The notes below the pieces were generated by a model. That model did not search any database and had not been told where the DNA came from. It saw only the letters and a list, made by a program, of their open reading frames with translations. DNA of 64,000 nucleotides from Sphaerochaeta sp. (GTDB lineage Bacteria > Spirochaetota > Spirochaetia > Sphaerochaetales > Sphaerochaetaceae): contig JAGYOG010000003.1 in assembly GCA_018399495.1 (NCBI GenBank), forward strand, positions 1 through 64,000. The letters are read 5' to 3'. Shown here one piece after another: positions 9,107 to 18,452 of this stretch. Made by a program: the position numbers and the translations under genes. Numbering within the stretch: position 1 is the stretch's first letter; every line of letters starts with the position of its first letter.

Positions 9107-10371
9107 TGACTTATACCAGTGCTGCACTCTTCATCATCGGAACCGAATTGACTCGGGGGGTCATTGCTGACTGTCATACCCAAGTCATCTCAAGCCAACT
9201 GACTCAACTGGGGTATCGCGTTGATCGGATGGTACTTGTGCCGGATGATGGAACCATTGGAGATGTCCTTAGGGACTGTATCGATAATTGTGATCTGGTG
9301 GTAATGACGGGAGGACTTGGCCCTACAAGCGACGATATGACTCGTACCATTGTTGCCAATCTCGCCAAAGTTTCCTTGGTCAGAGATCCGGAAGCGTTTG
9401 ATACGTTGTATACCCGAATTGGGGAGCGGATCTGGGGAGCAAATGAGCAACAGACCATGATTCCTCAAGGTTTTGAACTCATCCCCAACCCTCTGGGGAC
9501 AGCGTCTGGGTTCAAGGGTTTCATACCTGACGGAGGGCGCCAGATAGCTTGTGTGGCTATGCCTGGCCCTCCACGGGAAATGAATCCTATGTTCTTTGAC
9601 CAGGTTATTCCTTGGCTTGCTCAGTTAATTGGGCATGACGACTTTTCTCGAAGCGAGTATTCTACGTTTCTAATCCCTGAGTCAAAACTGGAAGAGCTCT
9701 GCCAGTCAATTTCCTTTAATGGCTTGCAGTGGGGTACCCGGTTTCAGGATTTAAAGATTAGTTTGTATCTTGTGGATGGAAATGAAACCGAGCGAGCAGA
9801 AATGGCCAATCGTCTCAGATCACTGGTTGGGGAGTGTCTGGTGGTTGATGGAAACATCCAGCCGACGACGTTGCTTACTTCGATGCTTGAAGAGCGTGGA
9901 GAAACGATTAGTACAGCCGAGAGCTGTACCTCCGGATACATTGCAAAATTGCTTACAGACCAGCCTGGTAGCTCTGCGTGGTTCTGGGGTGGTGTAGCAA
10001 GTTATGCCAATGAGGCAAAGAAACAGTTGCTTGGTGTACGAGACGAGACCCTTGTACAGGAGGGTGCTGTCAGTGAGGCTTGCGTACTGGAGATGGCTGA
10101 GGGAATAAGACGGACCTCTGGCAGTGACTGGGCCCTCTCGGTTAGTGGAATTGCCGGACCTGATGGGGGCACTCCTGAGAAGCCGGTAGGAACCGTATGG
10201 TTTGGGTTTGCCTCAAAAACCAGAAAGAGTACTGCAGTAAAGATGCATATTGCTTCCTACGGGAGGGATCCGGTAAGAAGGAGAGCCTCTGTAATGGCAT
10301 TAATTCTTGCAAGTCAATACATCAAAGGAGCCTGCTTGCTTGACACTGTCAAGAAGTGGCAATATATTTAA
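9106..10371 (+). CDS. cinA: CinA-like competence/damage-inducible protein
   Basis: IIGTELTRGVIADCHT, MTGGLGPTSDDMTR, STAESCTSGYIAKLLTDQPGSSAWFWGGVASYANEAK, GIAGPDGGTPEKPVGTVW; TAATG overlap with lnt. Confidence 0.92.
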   Translation: MTYTSAALFIIGTELTRGVIADCHTQVISSQLTQLGYRVDRMVLVPDDGTIGDVLRDCIDNCDLVVMTGGLGPTSDDMTRTIVANLAKVSLVRDPEAFDTLYTRIGERIWGANEQQTMIPQGFELIPNPLGTASGFKGFIPDGGRQIACVAMPGPPREMNPMFFDQVIPWLAQLIGHDDFSRSEYSTFLIPESKLEELCQSISFNGLQWGTRFQDLKISLYLVDGNETERAEMANRLRSLVGECLVVDGNIQPTTLLTSMLEERGETISTAESCTSGYIAKLLTDQPGSSAWFWGGVASYANEAKKQLLGVRDETLVQEGAVSEACVLEMAEGIRRTSGSDWALSVSGIAGPDGGTPEKPVGTVWFGFASKTRKSTAVKMHIASYGRDPVRRRASVMALILASQYIKGACLLDTVKKWQYI

Positions 10372-10523
10372 AGAACCAAATCGCGGAAAGAATTATAAGT
10401 AAGTACGTTCCAATTCCGCATATTCTTACATTCTGTATTACAAATTAAGGAACTGGGCACTTGGTGCACCTTTATATATGATGAGGTGCAATACATTTCC
10501 CCTTTTCCGTTGGAGTTAATCCT

Positions 10524-12462
10524 ATGTCTTCCGAAGAATTAGAGTTGAATGAAGCCAGCGTGGCTGTTGCATCTGAGCAGGAATCTGCAAAAAAGCCGAT
10601 GCGGCGAGTGACCCGAAAAAAGAGCCCTGTAGAAACAAAAACATTTGAAAATACAAGTGATACAACTGAACAGAAAATAGAGGTACAGATTGCTCCTGAA
10701 CCTAAAAAACGTCGGGGTAGACCTAAAAAGAGTGAATCTGAGAAAAATACAGATAAAAAAGGTACATCTGATTCTGAGCAACCCCAACTTGAGTTGGAAG
10801 AGAAACGGAAAAAGCCTGCTCCAGAGCAAGGACAGCCTGCAGATACTTCTCAGCCTCCTGCCCAATACAAGCAAGACCAGAGAAACCAGAACCCGAACCC
10901 GAACCCGAACCAGAACCCGAACCAGAACCATCGTAAACCCTATAACAATAGAAACAACCGGAACTCTCAAAATAGAAACCATCCAAAGGGTTCCTATCCT
11001 AAGAGCCAAAGTTTTGGTTCGAATCGGGGAGGAAGGCCGAGTCATCAGGATGAATCTTCCAATGATTTGAATATTGAGGAACATCCAGAAGCTCCTGTTT
11101 TAGTGCTTGAAGATTTTACCACCATGTCCATCGATGAACTTCGCAAGGTAGGTGTGGAGCGTGGATTAAATGCGGATATCATTCTTGATTTACGCAAACA
11201 GGAAATTGTTGCAGAAATTCTTCGATTGCATACCTCGAGTAGTGGAGTGATTGTGGGAACAGGTACCTTGGAAATCCTTCCGGATGGATTTGGGTTCCTT
11301 CGTTCACCCTCAAATAGTTATCTTTCAGGGTTGGAAGACGTCTATGTTTCTCCTGCCCAGATTAAGAGTCTCTATCTGAAGACTGGTGATGTAGTATTTG
11401 GACAGGTGAGGACTCCTCGTGAGAATGAACGGTTTTTTGCCATCCTAAAAATATTGAAGGTAAATGGTGATGAGCCAATCAAAGCAAAGATGCGTGTACC
11501 GTTCGATAGCCTGACGCCATTGTTCCCTGATCAACGACTTAAGTTGGAGACAGCCGAAGAGGATATGTCGACAAGAATTATTGACATGTTCTGCCCGATT
11601 GGAAAGGGACAACGTTCTCTAATAGTAGCACCTCCGCGTACTGGTAAGACGGTACTCCTGCAGAAAATTGCAAATTCCATCAGTACGAATCACCCAGAAG
11701 TGATTTTGATGGTTCTTCTGGTTGATGAACGTCCAGAGGAAGTTACTGATATGCGTCGCCATGTTAATGGAGAAGTAATCGCCTCCACTTTTGACGAGCA
11801 GGCAAGCAGACACGTGCAGGTTGCTGAGATGGTCATCGAAAAAGCAAAACGTTTGGTTGAACATAAGAAGGATGTTGTCATTCTTTTGGATTCCATCACC
11901 CGTCTTGCACGTGCTTACAACCAGACAGTCCCTGCAAGTGGTAAGATTCTCAGTGGAGGAGTGGACTCCAATGCTTTTACACAAACCAAAACGATTCTTT
12001 GGTGCTGCCAGAAATATCAGGTTTGGAGCAGTCTTACCATTGTTGCTACTGGTTTGATTGAGACAAGGTTCCAGAATAGATGAGATTATCTTTGAAGAGT
12101 TCAAGGGAACCGGAAATAATGAAATCATCCTAGACCGTCGTCTTGCTGACAAGCGACTCTTCCCGGCAATCAATATCAAGAAGAGTGGAACCCGCCGTGA
12201 AGATCTGTTGTTGCCTTCCGATGAGGCTGCTAGAATCTGGCTTATGCGTAATGCTGTCAATGATATGGACGATCAGGAGATGACTCCGTTCCTCATTGAC
12301 AAAATTCGGAAGACAAAGGATAATGAATCGTTCTTGCGTTCTATCAACGCACCGGTATTCGCTCAAATTCGGCGGCATACTAGAAATCAGGAACAAATTG
12401 AAAGAAACTTGTCTACTGCCTACAGCCAACCAGAACACATATCCTTGGAGGAACCTAAATGA
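10524..12462 (+). CDS. rho: Transcription termination factor Rho, reading frame broken by indels near 11975, 12019 and 12065
   Basis: [56 protein letters not shown], then [15 protein letters not shown] / [12 protein letters not shown] / [26 protein letters not shown] in successive frames. Confidence 0.93.
10889..10932 (+). repeat. Short tandem 6-mer repeat (aacccg/aaccag) within rho
   Basis: cccgaacccgaacccgaaccagaacccgaaccagaacc, encoding [13 protein letters not shown]. Confidence 0.85.
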
Positions 12463-12661
12463 AAGATGGAATTCATCCCCGTTATGAACTAAAAAGTTCA
12501 TTGCTCATGTAGCAATGTTATCACGACAAAGACAACTGCAAAGAATCTTGAAATTGAAATTTGTTCCGCTTGTCACCCCTTCTTTACTGGAAACCAGAAG
12601 ATGGTTGATACTGCCGGTCGTATCGAACGTTTCCAAGAAGCGCTATGGCTTGAGCGACTAA
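12459..12661 (+). CDS. rpmE: 50S ribosomal protein L31, frameshifted by two single-base insertions
   Basis: [12 protein letters not shown] then (other frame) [46 protein letters not shown] then KKRYGLSD*; start overlaps rho stop (ATGA). Confidence 0.85.
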
Positions 12662-12689
12662 CTAGATTTGATATCCTGTTGAGTGATAC

Positions 12690-12804
12690 CTAGAGACCCT
12701 CTTTTTGGAGTACCAGGAAAGGGGGTTTTTACAAGTTTTGGATTCATATTCACTGTTGTTGGTCATGTGGGGAAATGCATGAGTCGAATTATACAAAAGG
12801 GTTT
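12690..12804 (+). repeat. Direct repeat copy 1 (includes rpmE terminator)
   Basis: Near-identical to 14062-14186 with mostly single-base length differences. Confidence 0.9.
12696..12732 (+). terminator. Intrinsic terminator downstream of rpmE
   Basis: CCCTCTTT...AAAGGGGG stem followed by TTTTT. Confidence 0.75.
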
Positions 12805-14061
12805 CTTGGCAAGTAGAATGTCCGCTTAGTGATTCTTTGTCTTCTTCATTAACATGCCTCCAATATTGATGCTAAGATCTTCCAGTTCGAATTCTTCTTT
12901 GAATACTCTTAAAGGAGTAGAGCCATTGAGAATCTTCCTTGGGTAGGTGTTCATCCAGTCCTGTATTTTTCCTTATGCTCTTAACCTTGATATCAGCAAA
13001 ATCAGTACCTTTGGGAAGGGAATCTTCTTACTGATTCCATTATGGTTCTCGTTAGTTCCACGTTCCGAGGAACAGTAGGGATGAAGCGAAATATAACACA
13101 GTCCTCCTGCTCCTGGTCAGCACTGAGTTCTCAGGCCCAGGACATCGAAGAACTCGACCCCCATTGTCGAACGTAATCGACAGAAAATCTTACGGAAGAG
13201 GCGGCTGCCGAACTGCTTCTCTATCCAGTCGAGACCCTTCTTCACCGACTTTGCCGTCCTGTCGGAAGTATCTTGACTATCAAGCTCCATCCTTGACTTT
13301 CGTTCCACAAGCGTCAGCAGGCATTCCCTTTGCCCATTCTTCCGAGCCTGTACACGTGTCCCCTTCCCAGTGACCAGCCTTCAGACGCTTGAGAGAACCT
13401 CCTTGGGGCGGTTCTCTATGGACCTAGCAGCAAATTCCACGTTAGCATGTTTTCTTGCCCCCATGGCCTTTCCTGCGCTTCATCTTGCCTTTTCTCGGCA
13501 AGTCCTCGATCGTTACCCCAGGGATATCCCAGCTTCTATCCAGTTGTACAAGGTCTTCTCACAGATCCTCAAGCCTTCTGGCCAGAGGCCTTTTTCGTCC
13601 AGCTTCATCAGCACAGCATAGGGGCTGTATTGTTTCTCTAGGATCAGTTCCAGATATCTTACTTTCAAGCGTATAATGTTTGCCTGACTTGGTAGCGGTC
13701 CTTGTATTTCATCTTCTCCTCTGCATCGATCTGGGCATGCTCTGCGTGGCATACTCAATCCGAGAAAATGGGATTTCAGAGAGCACATGCTCCACCATTC
13801 CCCTCCCTCAGCTCTCTGCTGATAGTTTTTCTGCTCTTCTGGAATATCTTGCCCAGCACAGTAGGCCTGCGTTCCTTCCTGTATCCGTTGCTGCCGGCAT
13901 GAAGTAATATTGGAGCTTCAGCCTTTCACCCCAAGTGAAATGACTTCCCCCAGTGCTTTCAGTGTAAGCTGTCTACGTCCCATGGTATCTCCCTGTTTAT
14001 CTTTGATTTATTGGTAAACCAATGATAACACGATTCCCATGGGATATTTTGTCTCCTTTCT
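12805..14061 (-). mobile_element. IS30-like insertion sequence remnant between the direct repeats
   Basis: Transposase remnant plus short flanks; exact inverted repeats not established. Confidence 0.6.
12830..13983 (-). pseudogene. IS30-family transposase, multiply frameshifted
   Basis: Fragments across frames: MGRRQLTLKALGEVISL..., YAVLMKLDEKGLWPEGLRICEKTLYNWIEAGI, VTIEDLPRKGKMKRRKGHGGKKT, KAGHWEGDTCTG, MERKSRMELDSQDTSDRTAKSV, KEEFELEDLSINIGGMLMKKT. Confidence 0.8.
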
Positions 14062-14186
14062 CTAGAGACCCTCTTTTTTGGAGTACCCAGGAAAGGGGGT
14101 TTTTTACAAGTTTTGGATTCATATTCACGCATTTGTTGGTCATGTGGGGAAATGCATGAGTCCCGAATTATACAAAAGTAGGTTTT
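14062..14186 (+). repeat. Direct repeat copy 2 (terminator-containing)
   Basis: ctagagaccctcttttttggagtacccaggaaagggggttttttacaagttttggattcatattcac...gttggtcatgtggggaaatgcatgagtc; near-identical to copy 1. Confidence 0.9.
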
Positions 14187-14243
14187 TTGTTGCATTATGC
14201 TGACAAGTATCCTAAAATTGACCCATAAAAATTAGGTTGGGGC

Positions 14244-15410
14244 ATGGATAACATCAGAAAACAACACATCAAGGAATACGGCGACTCTCCGCTGGTAATT
14301 ACGCGGGTACCTGGTACATGTACTTTGCTTGGTAGTTATGCAGATGCGTGTCGTGGATGGTCCTTGGTAGGAACCGATCACTCTGTTCTTTATGTGGCCG
14401 TCTCTTATAGAGACGACCAATTGGTGAGACTGTACAATCCAACCCTCAATGATCGAAAGCGCTTTTCCTTGAATACTATCAAATACCGTAAAGAAGACCG
14501 ATGGGGAAATTTTCTCAAAGCGGTGTTCTCGGTTCTCGCGAGTGAAGGGACCGAATTTTCAGGAATGAATATAACTGTCGAGGGGAGTCTTCTGCATGCT
14601 GATACCCAAATGGTCAGTACTGCATGTTCACTCGGAACCTGCCTTGCCCTTGATGCGTTACTCGACCTTAAGCTTAGTTTCTCTTCCCAGATTAGAATCG
14701 CATATCAGGCATGTACTACGTTTAACAGTGAGATATGCAGTATTAGTGATTTGCTTACCATGCTTAATGGAAAGAAAGGCACAATTCTCTTTTACGATCT
14801 GCAGCATGTAACCTACAAGGAATTGCATTTCCCCTTCACTAACGAGAATGAAGAATATGTGGCAATCGTAGTGGACAGCAAGATTTCTCCTAATGCAATG
14901 CGTGAAGAGATCAGAAGTAAGCGGAAGGTTATCAAACGAGCATTTGAGAAGTTGGGAGATTATAAAAGTGGTGGTTTTATGCGAGACTTTCCAGAGAGTG
15001 ACCTCTCTGGTCGTGTGGTGCCATTGGATGAGGAAGACCGCCATATCTGTGAATATATCTTGATGGAGTCGCGACTTGCAAATGATGCAGCTAACCTGCT
15101 TAATGGGAAGGATGCAGTGCCCTATGGGAAAGTAATGAATCGTGTTCAAGCTGGACTTCGGGATCTGTTGGAAGTAACATGCCCCGAGGTCGACTGGCTG
15201 ACCAAGAGAGCAGGAGAGCTCAATGGATGTCTTGGCTCGGTCCAGGTATCCAATGGGTTCAGCGGCAATATCATGGTCCTCTTGAGTAAACAAGCCCTTC
15301 CAAGTTATATTGAACGTCTGGAGGACTATGAACACATCTTTGGCTTTCACCCTCGTTGGTATGTATTTGAGGGGAGTGATGCGGCAAGTGTTGTGTTTCA
15401 AACACATTAA
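14244..15410 (+). CDS. GHMP kinase (galactokinase-like), divergent motifs
   Basis: N-term ITRVPGTCTLLGSYADACRGW corresponds to galactokinase PGRVNLIGEHTDYNGG; STACSLGTCLALDALL in the motif 2 position. Confidence 0.65.
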   Translation: MDNIRKQHIKEYGDSPLVITRVPGTCTLLGSYADACRGWSLVGTDHSVLYVAVSYRDDQLVRLYNPTLNDRKRFSLNTIKYRKEDRWGNFLKAVFSVLASEGTEFSGMNITVEGSLLHADTQMVSTACSLGTCLALDALLDLKLSFSSQIRIAYQACTTFNSEICSISDLLTMLNGKKGTILFYDLQHVTYKELHFPFTNENEEYVAIVVDSKISPNAMREEIRSKRKVIKRAFEKLGDYKSGGFMRDFPESDLSGRVVPLDEEDRHICEYILMESRLANDAANLLNGKDAVPYGKVMNRVQAGLRDLLEVTCPEVDWLTKRAGELNGCLGSVQVSNGFSGNIMVLLSKQALPSYIERLEDYEHIFGFHPRWYVFEGSDAASVVFQTH

Positions 15411-16210
15411 TGAAGATACTGCTGACAAATGATGATGGATATCAAAGTGAAGGACTGAACACCCTCTCTGAGGTGTTGTTGCGTGCTGGCCATGAGGTAT
15501 GGATAGTTGCCCCCGATTCAGAGCGAAGTGCTAGCAGCCATTCAATGACTCTCCGTGAGGATATTACCATTACTGAATATGCCAAGAACCGGTATTATTG
15601 CAGTGGGACCCCAGCAGATTGCATACTGTATGCTTCAAAGGGAAAAATTTTTCCAGAGGATCCCGATTTAGTCATCAGCGGAATTAATCATGGATATAAT
15701 ATTTCCACAGACATCCATTATTCAGGAACTGTTGGAGCAGCCAGAGAGGCTGCCTTGACTGGATTGCGGTCGATGGCTGTAAGTTGCTCAAGGAGTGAGG
15801 ATGGGGTCTATCCTTTCCAACGAACTGCAGACTTTGTGGTACAGCATCTCGAAGATTTCTATCCTTTGACGAGTAGTGAGTGTATCATAAATATCAATGT
15901 TCCTGCAGATGGAAATGGAAAATGGAAAAGTGGGATACTGAGTTATCTCGATTACCATGATGCAGTTCAGACCAAACAACAAGAGAAAACACGATATTAC
16001 GATACTTCTACGGTATGTTTTGGTACTTCCGTGGTGCTCTCCATGAAGGGGGGCGTACAACCTATTCAGCGTTGTGACACCCAAGGAAGTGATTTCCAAG
16101 CCGTGAGAGAAGGGTATATCAGTGTTACAGCTATTGCAATTCTCCCCCCAGTACATTTAGCTTCCCAGACCAAGCTTGAAGCATTGAGCAAGGGGGGGGA
16201 CTGTGGGTAA
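15410..16210 (+). CDS. surE: 5'/3'-nucleotidase SurE
   Basis: MKILLTNDDGYQSEGLNTL, APDSERSASSHSMTLRE, SGINHGYNISTDIHYSGTVGAAREAAL. Confidence 0.95.
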   Translation: MKILLTNDDGYQSEGLNTLSEVLLRAGHEVWIVAPDSERSASSHSMTLREDITITEYAKNRYYCSGTPADCILYASKGKIFPEDPDLVISGINHGYNISTDIHYSGTVGAAREAALTGLRSMAVSCSRSEDGVYPFQRTADFVVQHLEDFYPLTSSECIININVPADGNGKWKSGILSYLDYHDAVQTKQQEKTRYYDTSTVCFGTSVVLSMKGGVQPIQRCDTQGSDFQAVREGYISVTAIAILPPVHLASQTKLEALSKGGDCG

Positions 16211-16559
16211 GAAATGGGAGAAGAAATGCCACAAGTGTGGACTCTGTTGTCATGAAAAGGCAGTCTATGGTCGTGAGTTGGTCATAGATTTGGACACCTG
16301 GTGTGAGCATTTTGATCCTGAAACCAAGCAGTGCAAAATTTACGCTGAACGATTCGTCCAATCGACTCGTTGTAAAAAAATGACACCGATTCGGGCCATG
16401 TTTGCGTCATATCTCCATGAAAATTGTGCCTATGTACAATGGGCACGTAGATTTCATATTCGTTTTGCAAAGAAAAGAACCCTTCGATTCATCCATAGTA
16501 AAACCTGTCCTGATGAGGACTCAGACGAAAACGATCTTTACGAAGTATTCAACGCGTAA
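16203..16559 (+). CDS. YkgJ/YcgN-like Cys-cluster protein
   Basis: CHKCGLCC...CEHFDPETKQCKIYAERF..C.....C cysteine pattern. Confidence 0.6.
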   Translation: MGKKWEKKCHKCGLCCHEKAVYGRELVIDLDTWCEHFDPETKQCKIYAERFVQSTRCKKMTPIRAMFASYLHENCAYVQWARRFHIRFAKKRTLRFIHSKTCPDEDSDENDLYEVFNA

Positions 16560-16618
16560 CAGTAGTGTGGCTTGACCCTAAGGGGTACCTGTCACTATCG
16601 TTTTCTATGAGGTTAATT

Positions 16619-17779
16619 ATGGAACAGAAGACCATTTATTTGGATAACAATGCGACCACCCCCATGCATGAGGATGTAATCGAGGCTGTACACGAAGCCA
16701 ATATCCTTTTTGGGAATGCATCGAGCATGCATAGCTATGGTCGTGAAGCCGCTATGGCAATAGAAGAAAGTCGGAAAGCACTTGCCTCCTTGATTGATTG
16801 CGATCCCTCGTCGATCGTGTTTACCAGTGGAGCCAGTGAATCGAATAATACCGTATTCAATATTTTTCGTGAGCGTATCGACCTAGGGTCGAAACGTAAC
16901 CGAATTGTTACCACATCCATCGAACACCCTTCGATTAATGAATTGGTGAAGTATTTTAAAAATCTGGGATATCATGTTGATGAATGCCCGGTTGATGGTA
17001 GTGGACGGGTAGACCTAGAGGTGATGAAGACTTATCTGGGCGAGGATGTCGCCTTGGTCTCTGTCATGGCAGGGAATAATGAGATTGGTACCATCCAACC
17101 GGTTAAGGAGATTGCCAAGCTTGCTCATGAGGTAGGGGCTTATATGCATACTGATGCAACACAAGCTATCGGTAAAATCCCCGTCTCTATGCAATCTTGG
17201 GATGTCGATTACCTCAGTCTTTCCGGGCACAAGTTCTATGGTCCAAAAGGCATAGGAGTGTTGGCAGTCAAGGCAAAAGCACCGTATACCCCACTTGTCC
17301 ATGGTGGCCATCAGGAGGGGGGAAAGCGAGCAGGAACCTACAATACCGCATCAATTGTTGGTATCGGGGTTGCAGCTTCTCTTGCTGAACGTAATCTTGA
17401 AGAAGAGAGCAGGAAACTTTGGGCTCTCAGGGAGATGCTACGAAAGGGCATCGATGAGCGTATCCCCAATGTAGTGGTTAACGGGAACCAAGAACACTGT
17501 CTTCCCGGAACACTTGATGTATCATTCCCCCATGCAGAAGGGGAATCGATTCTGCTCTATCTCGACATGGAAGGAATTATGGTTTCCACCGGGAGTGCCT
17601 GCGCAAGTGGGTCGCTTGAACCCAGTTACGTATTACTGGCCTCCGGAGTGGCTATCGAGCTGGCCCACGGCTCAATACGGTTTAGTTTTGGAAGGTACAA
17701 CACGGAAGATGATGTTGCCTATGTACTGGAGAAATTACCGCCGATTATCAAGCGATTAAGGGAGATGTCCACAAGATGA
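16619..17779 (+). CDS. nifS: Cysteine desulfurase, NifS type
   Basis: IYLDNNATTPMHEDV, TSGASESNN, HTDATQAIGK, SLSGHKFYGPKGIG, STGSACASGSLEPS. Confidence 0.93.
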   Translation: MEQKTIYLDNNATTPMHEDVIEAVHEANILFGNASSMHSYGREAAMAIEESRKALASLIDCDPSSIVFTSGASESNNTVFNIFRERIDLGSKRNRIVTTSIEHPSINELVKYFKNLGYHVDECPVDGSGRVDLEVMKTYLGEDVALVSVMAGNNEIGTIQPVKEIAKLAHEVGAYMHTDATQAIGKIPVSMQSWDVDYLSLSGHKFYGPKGIGVLAVKAKAPYTPLVHGGHQEGGKRAGTYNTASIVGIGVAASLAERNLEEESRKLWALREMLRKGIDERIPNVVVNGNQEHCLPGTLDVSFPHAEGESILLYLDMEGIMVSTGSACASGSLEPSYVLLASGVAIELAHGSIRFSFGRYNTEDDVAYVLEKLPPIIKRLREMSTR

Positions 17780-18384
17780 CAAATTTTATGAGTCAATGGG
17801 TCTACACCCCAGTGGTGAAAGACCATTTTATGAATCCCAGGAATACCTGGCAGGAAGAAGAAAATTTTCAGGCTGATGGAATCGGTGAAGTCGGTTCTCT
17901 TGCCTGTGGTGACCAGATGCAAGTTATGATCAAGGTCGACAATGATACAATAACAGACCTGAGGTGGCTTACCTATGGATGTGCCTCAGCTATTGCAAGC
18001 ACCTCAATGATGAGTGAGATGGCAATTGGGATGAGTTTGCAGGATGCCTACAACCTCTCTCCTGACATGATCACTGAAGCACTTGGGGGACTGCCTGAGC
18101 ATAAGTTCCACTGTTCCGTACTGGGGGATAAAGCTCTTAGGGCTGCAATTGATGACTATCTTGAAAAAGCGGGACGTGACAATTCTTTCAAGAACAGTGT
18201 GGCAAAGACCATCTGTGAGTGTAAGGGAGTCACCGATGTGCAGATTGAGGATCTCGTGAAACGAGGAGAAGCAAAGACTCTGGACCAGCTGCAGGAGATT
18301 ACCGAGTTTGGTACGGTCTGCGGCAAGTGTAAGCAAGAGGTTAGTGACCTGTTTGATGAGTTCAAGCATATCTATAGCGTATAA
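17776..18384 (+). CDS. nifU: NifU-like Fe-S scaffold with BFD-like [2Fe-2S] domain
   Basis: VKDHFMNPRN, GEVGSLACGDQMQV, YGCASAIASTSMMSEM, KFHCSVLGDKALRAAIDDY, CECKGVTD...CGKC; ATGA overlap with nifS. Confidence 0.9.
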   Translation: MTNFMSQWVYTPVVKDHFMNPRNTWQEEENFQADGIGEVGSLACGDQMQVMIKVDNDTITDLRWLTYGCASAIASTSMMSEMAIGMSLQDAYNLSPDMITEALGGLPEHKFHCSVLGDKALRAAIDDYLEKAGRDNSFKNSVAKTICECKGVTDVQIEDLVKRGEAKTLDQLQEITEFGTVCGKCKQEVSDLFDEFKHIYSV

Positions 18385-18409
18385 GAACGTATCCTCATAT
18401 AATCAAGAA

Positions 18410-18440
18410 AAGGTGGCTTGTAAAGGCCACCTTCTCTTAG
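18410..18440. terminator. Bidirectional intrinsic terminator
   Basis: AAGGTGGC/GCCACCTT stem between convergent genes; - strand followed by TTTTCTT. Confidence 0.7.
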
Positions 18441-18452
18441 TGATATGCTTGT

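Noticed and set aside
11015-11035. GGTTCGAATC-like tRNA T-arm signature
   Set aside because: Lies in frame within the rho N-terminal coding region; no acceptor or anticodon arms found around it.
10539-11084. 181 aa antisense ORF opposite the rho N-terminus
   Set aside because: Low-complexity mirror of the Lys/Asn/Pro-rich coding region with no family resemblance.
11970-12070. Programmed ribosomal frameshifting in rho
   Set aside because: Three separate changes in different directions within 100 bp, no slippery site plus pseudoknot arrangement, and rpmE right after shows the same kind of errors.
13164-13907. Plus-strand ORFs (69-91 aa) across the IS region
   Set aside because: They are antisense to recognisable IS30 transposase fragments.
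12690-14186. CRISPR or integron-like array
   Set aside because: Only two repeats 1.4 kb apart with an IS remnant between; no spacer periodicity.
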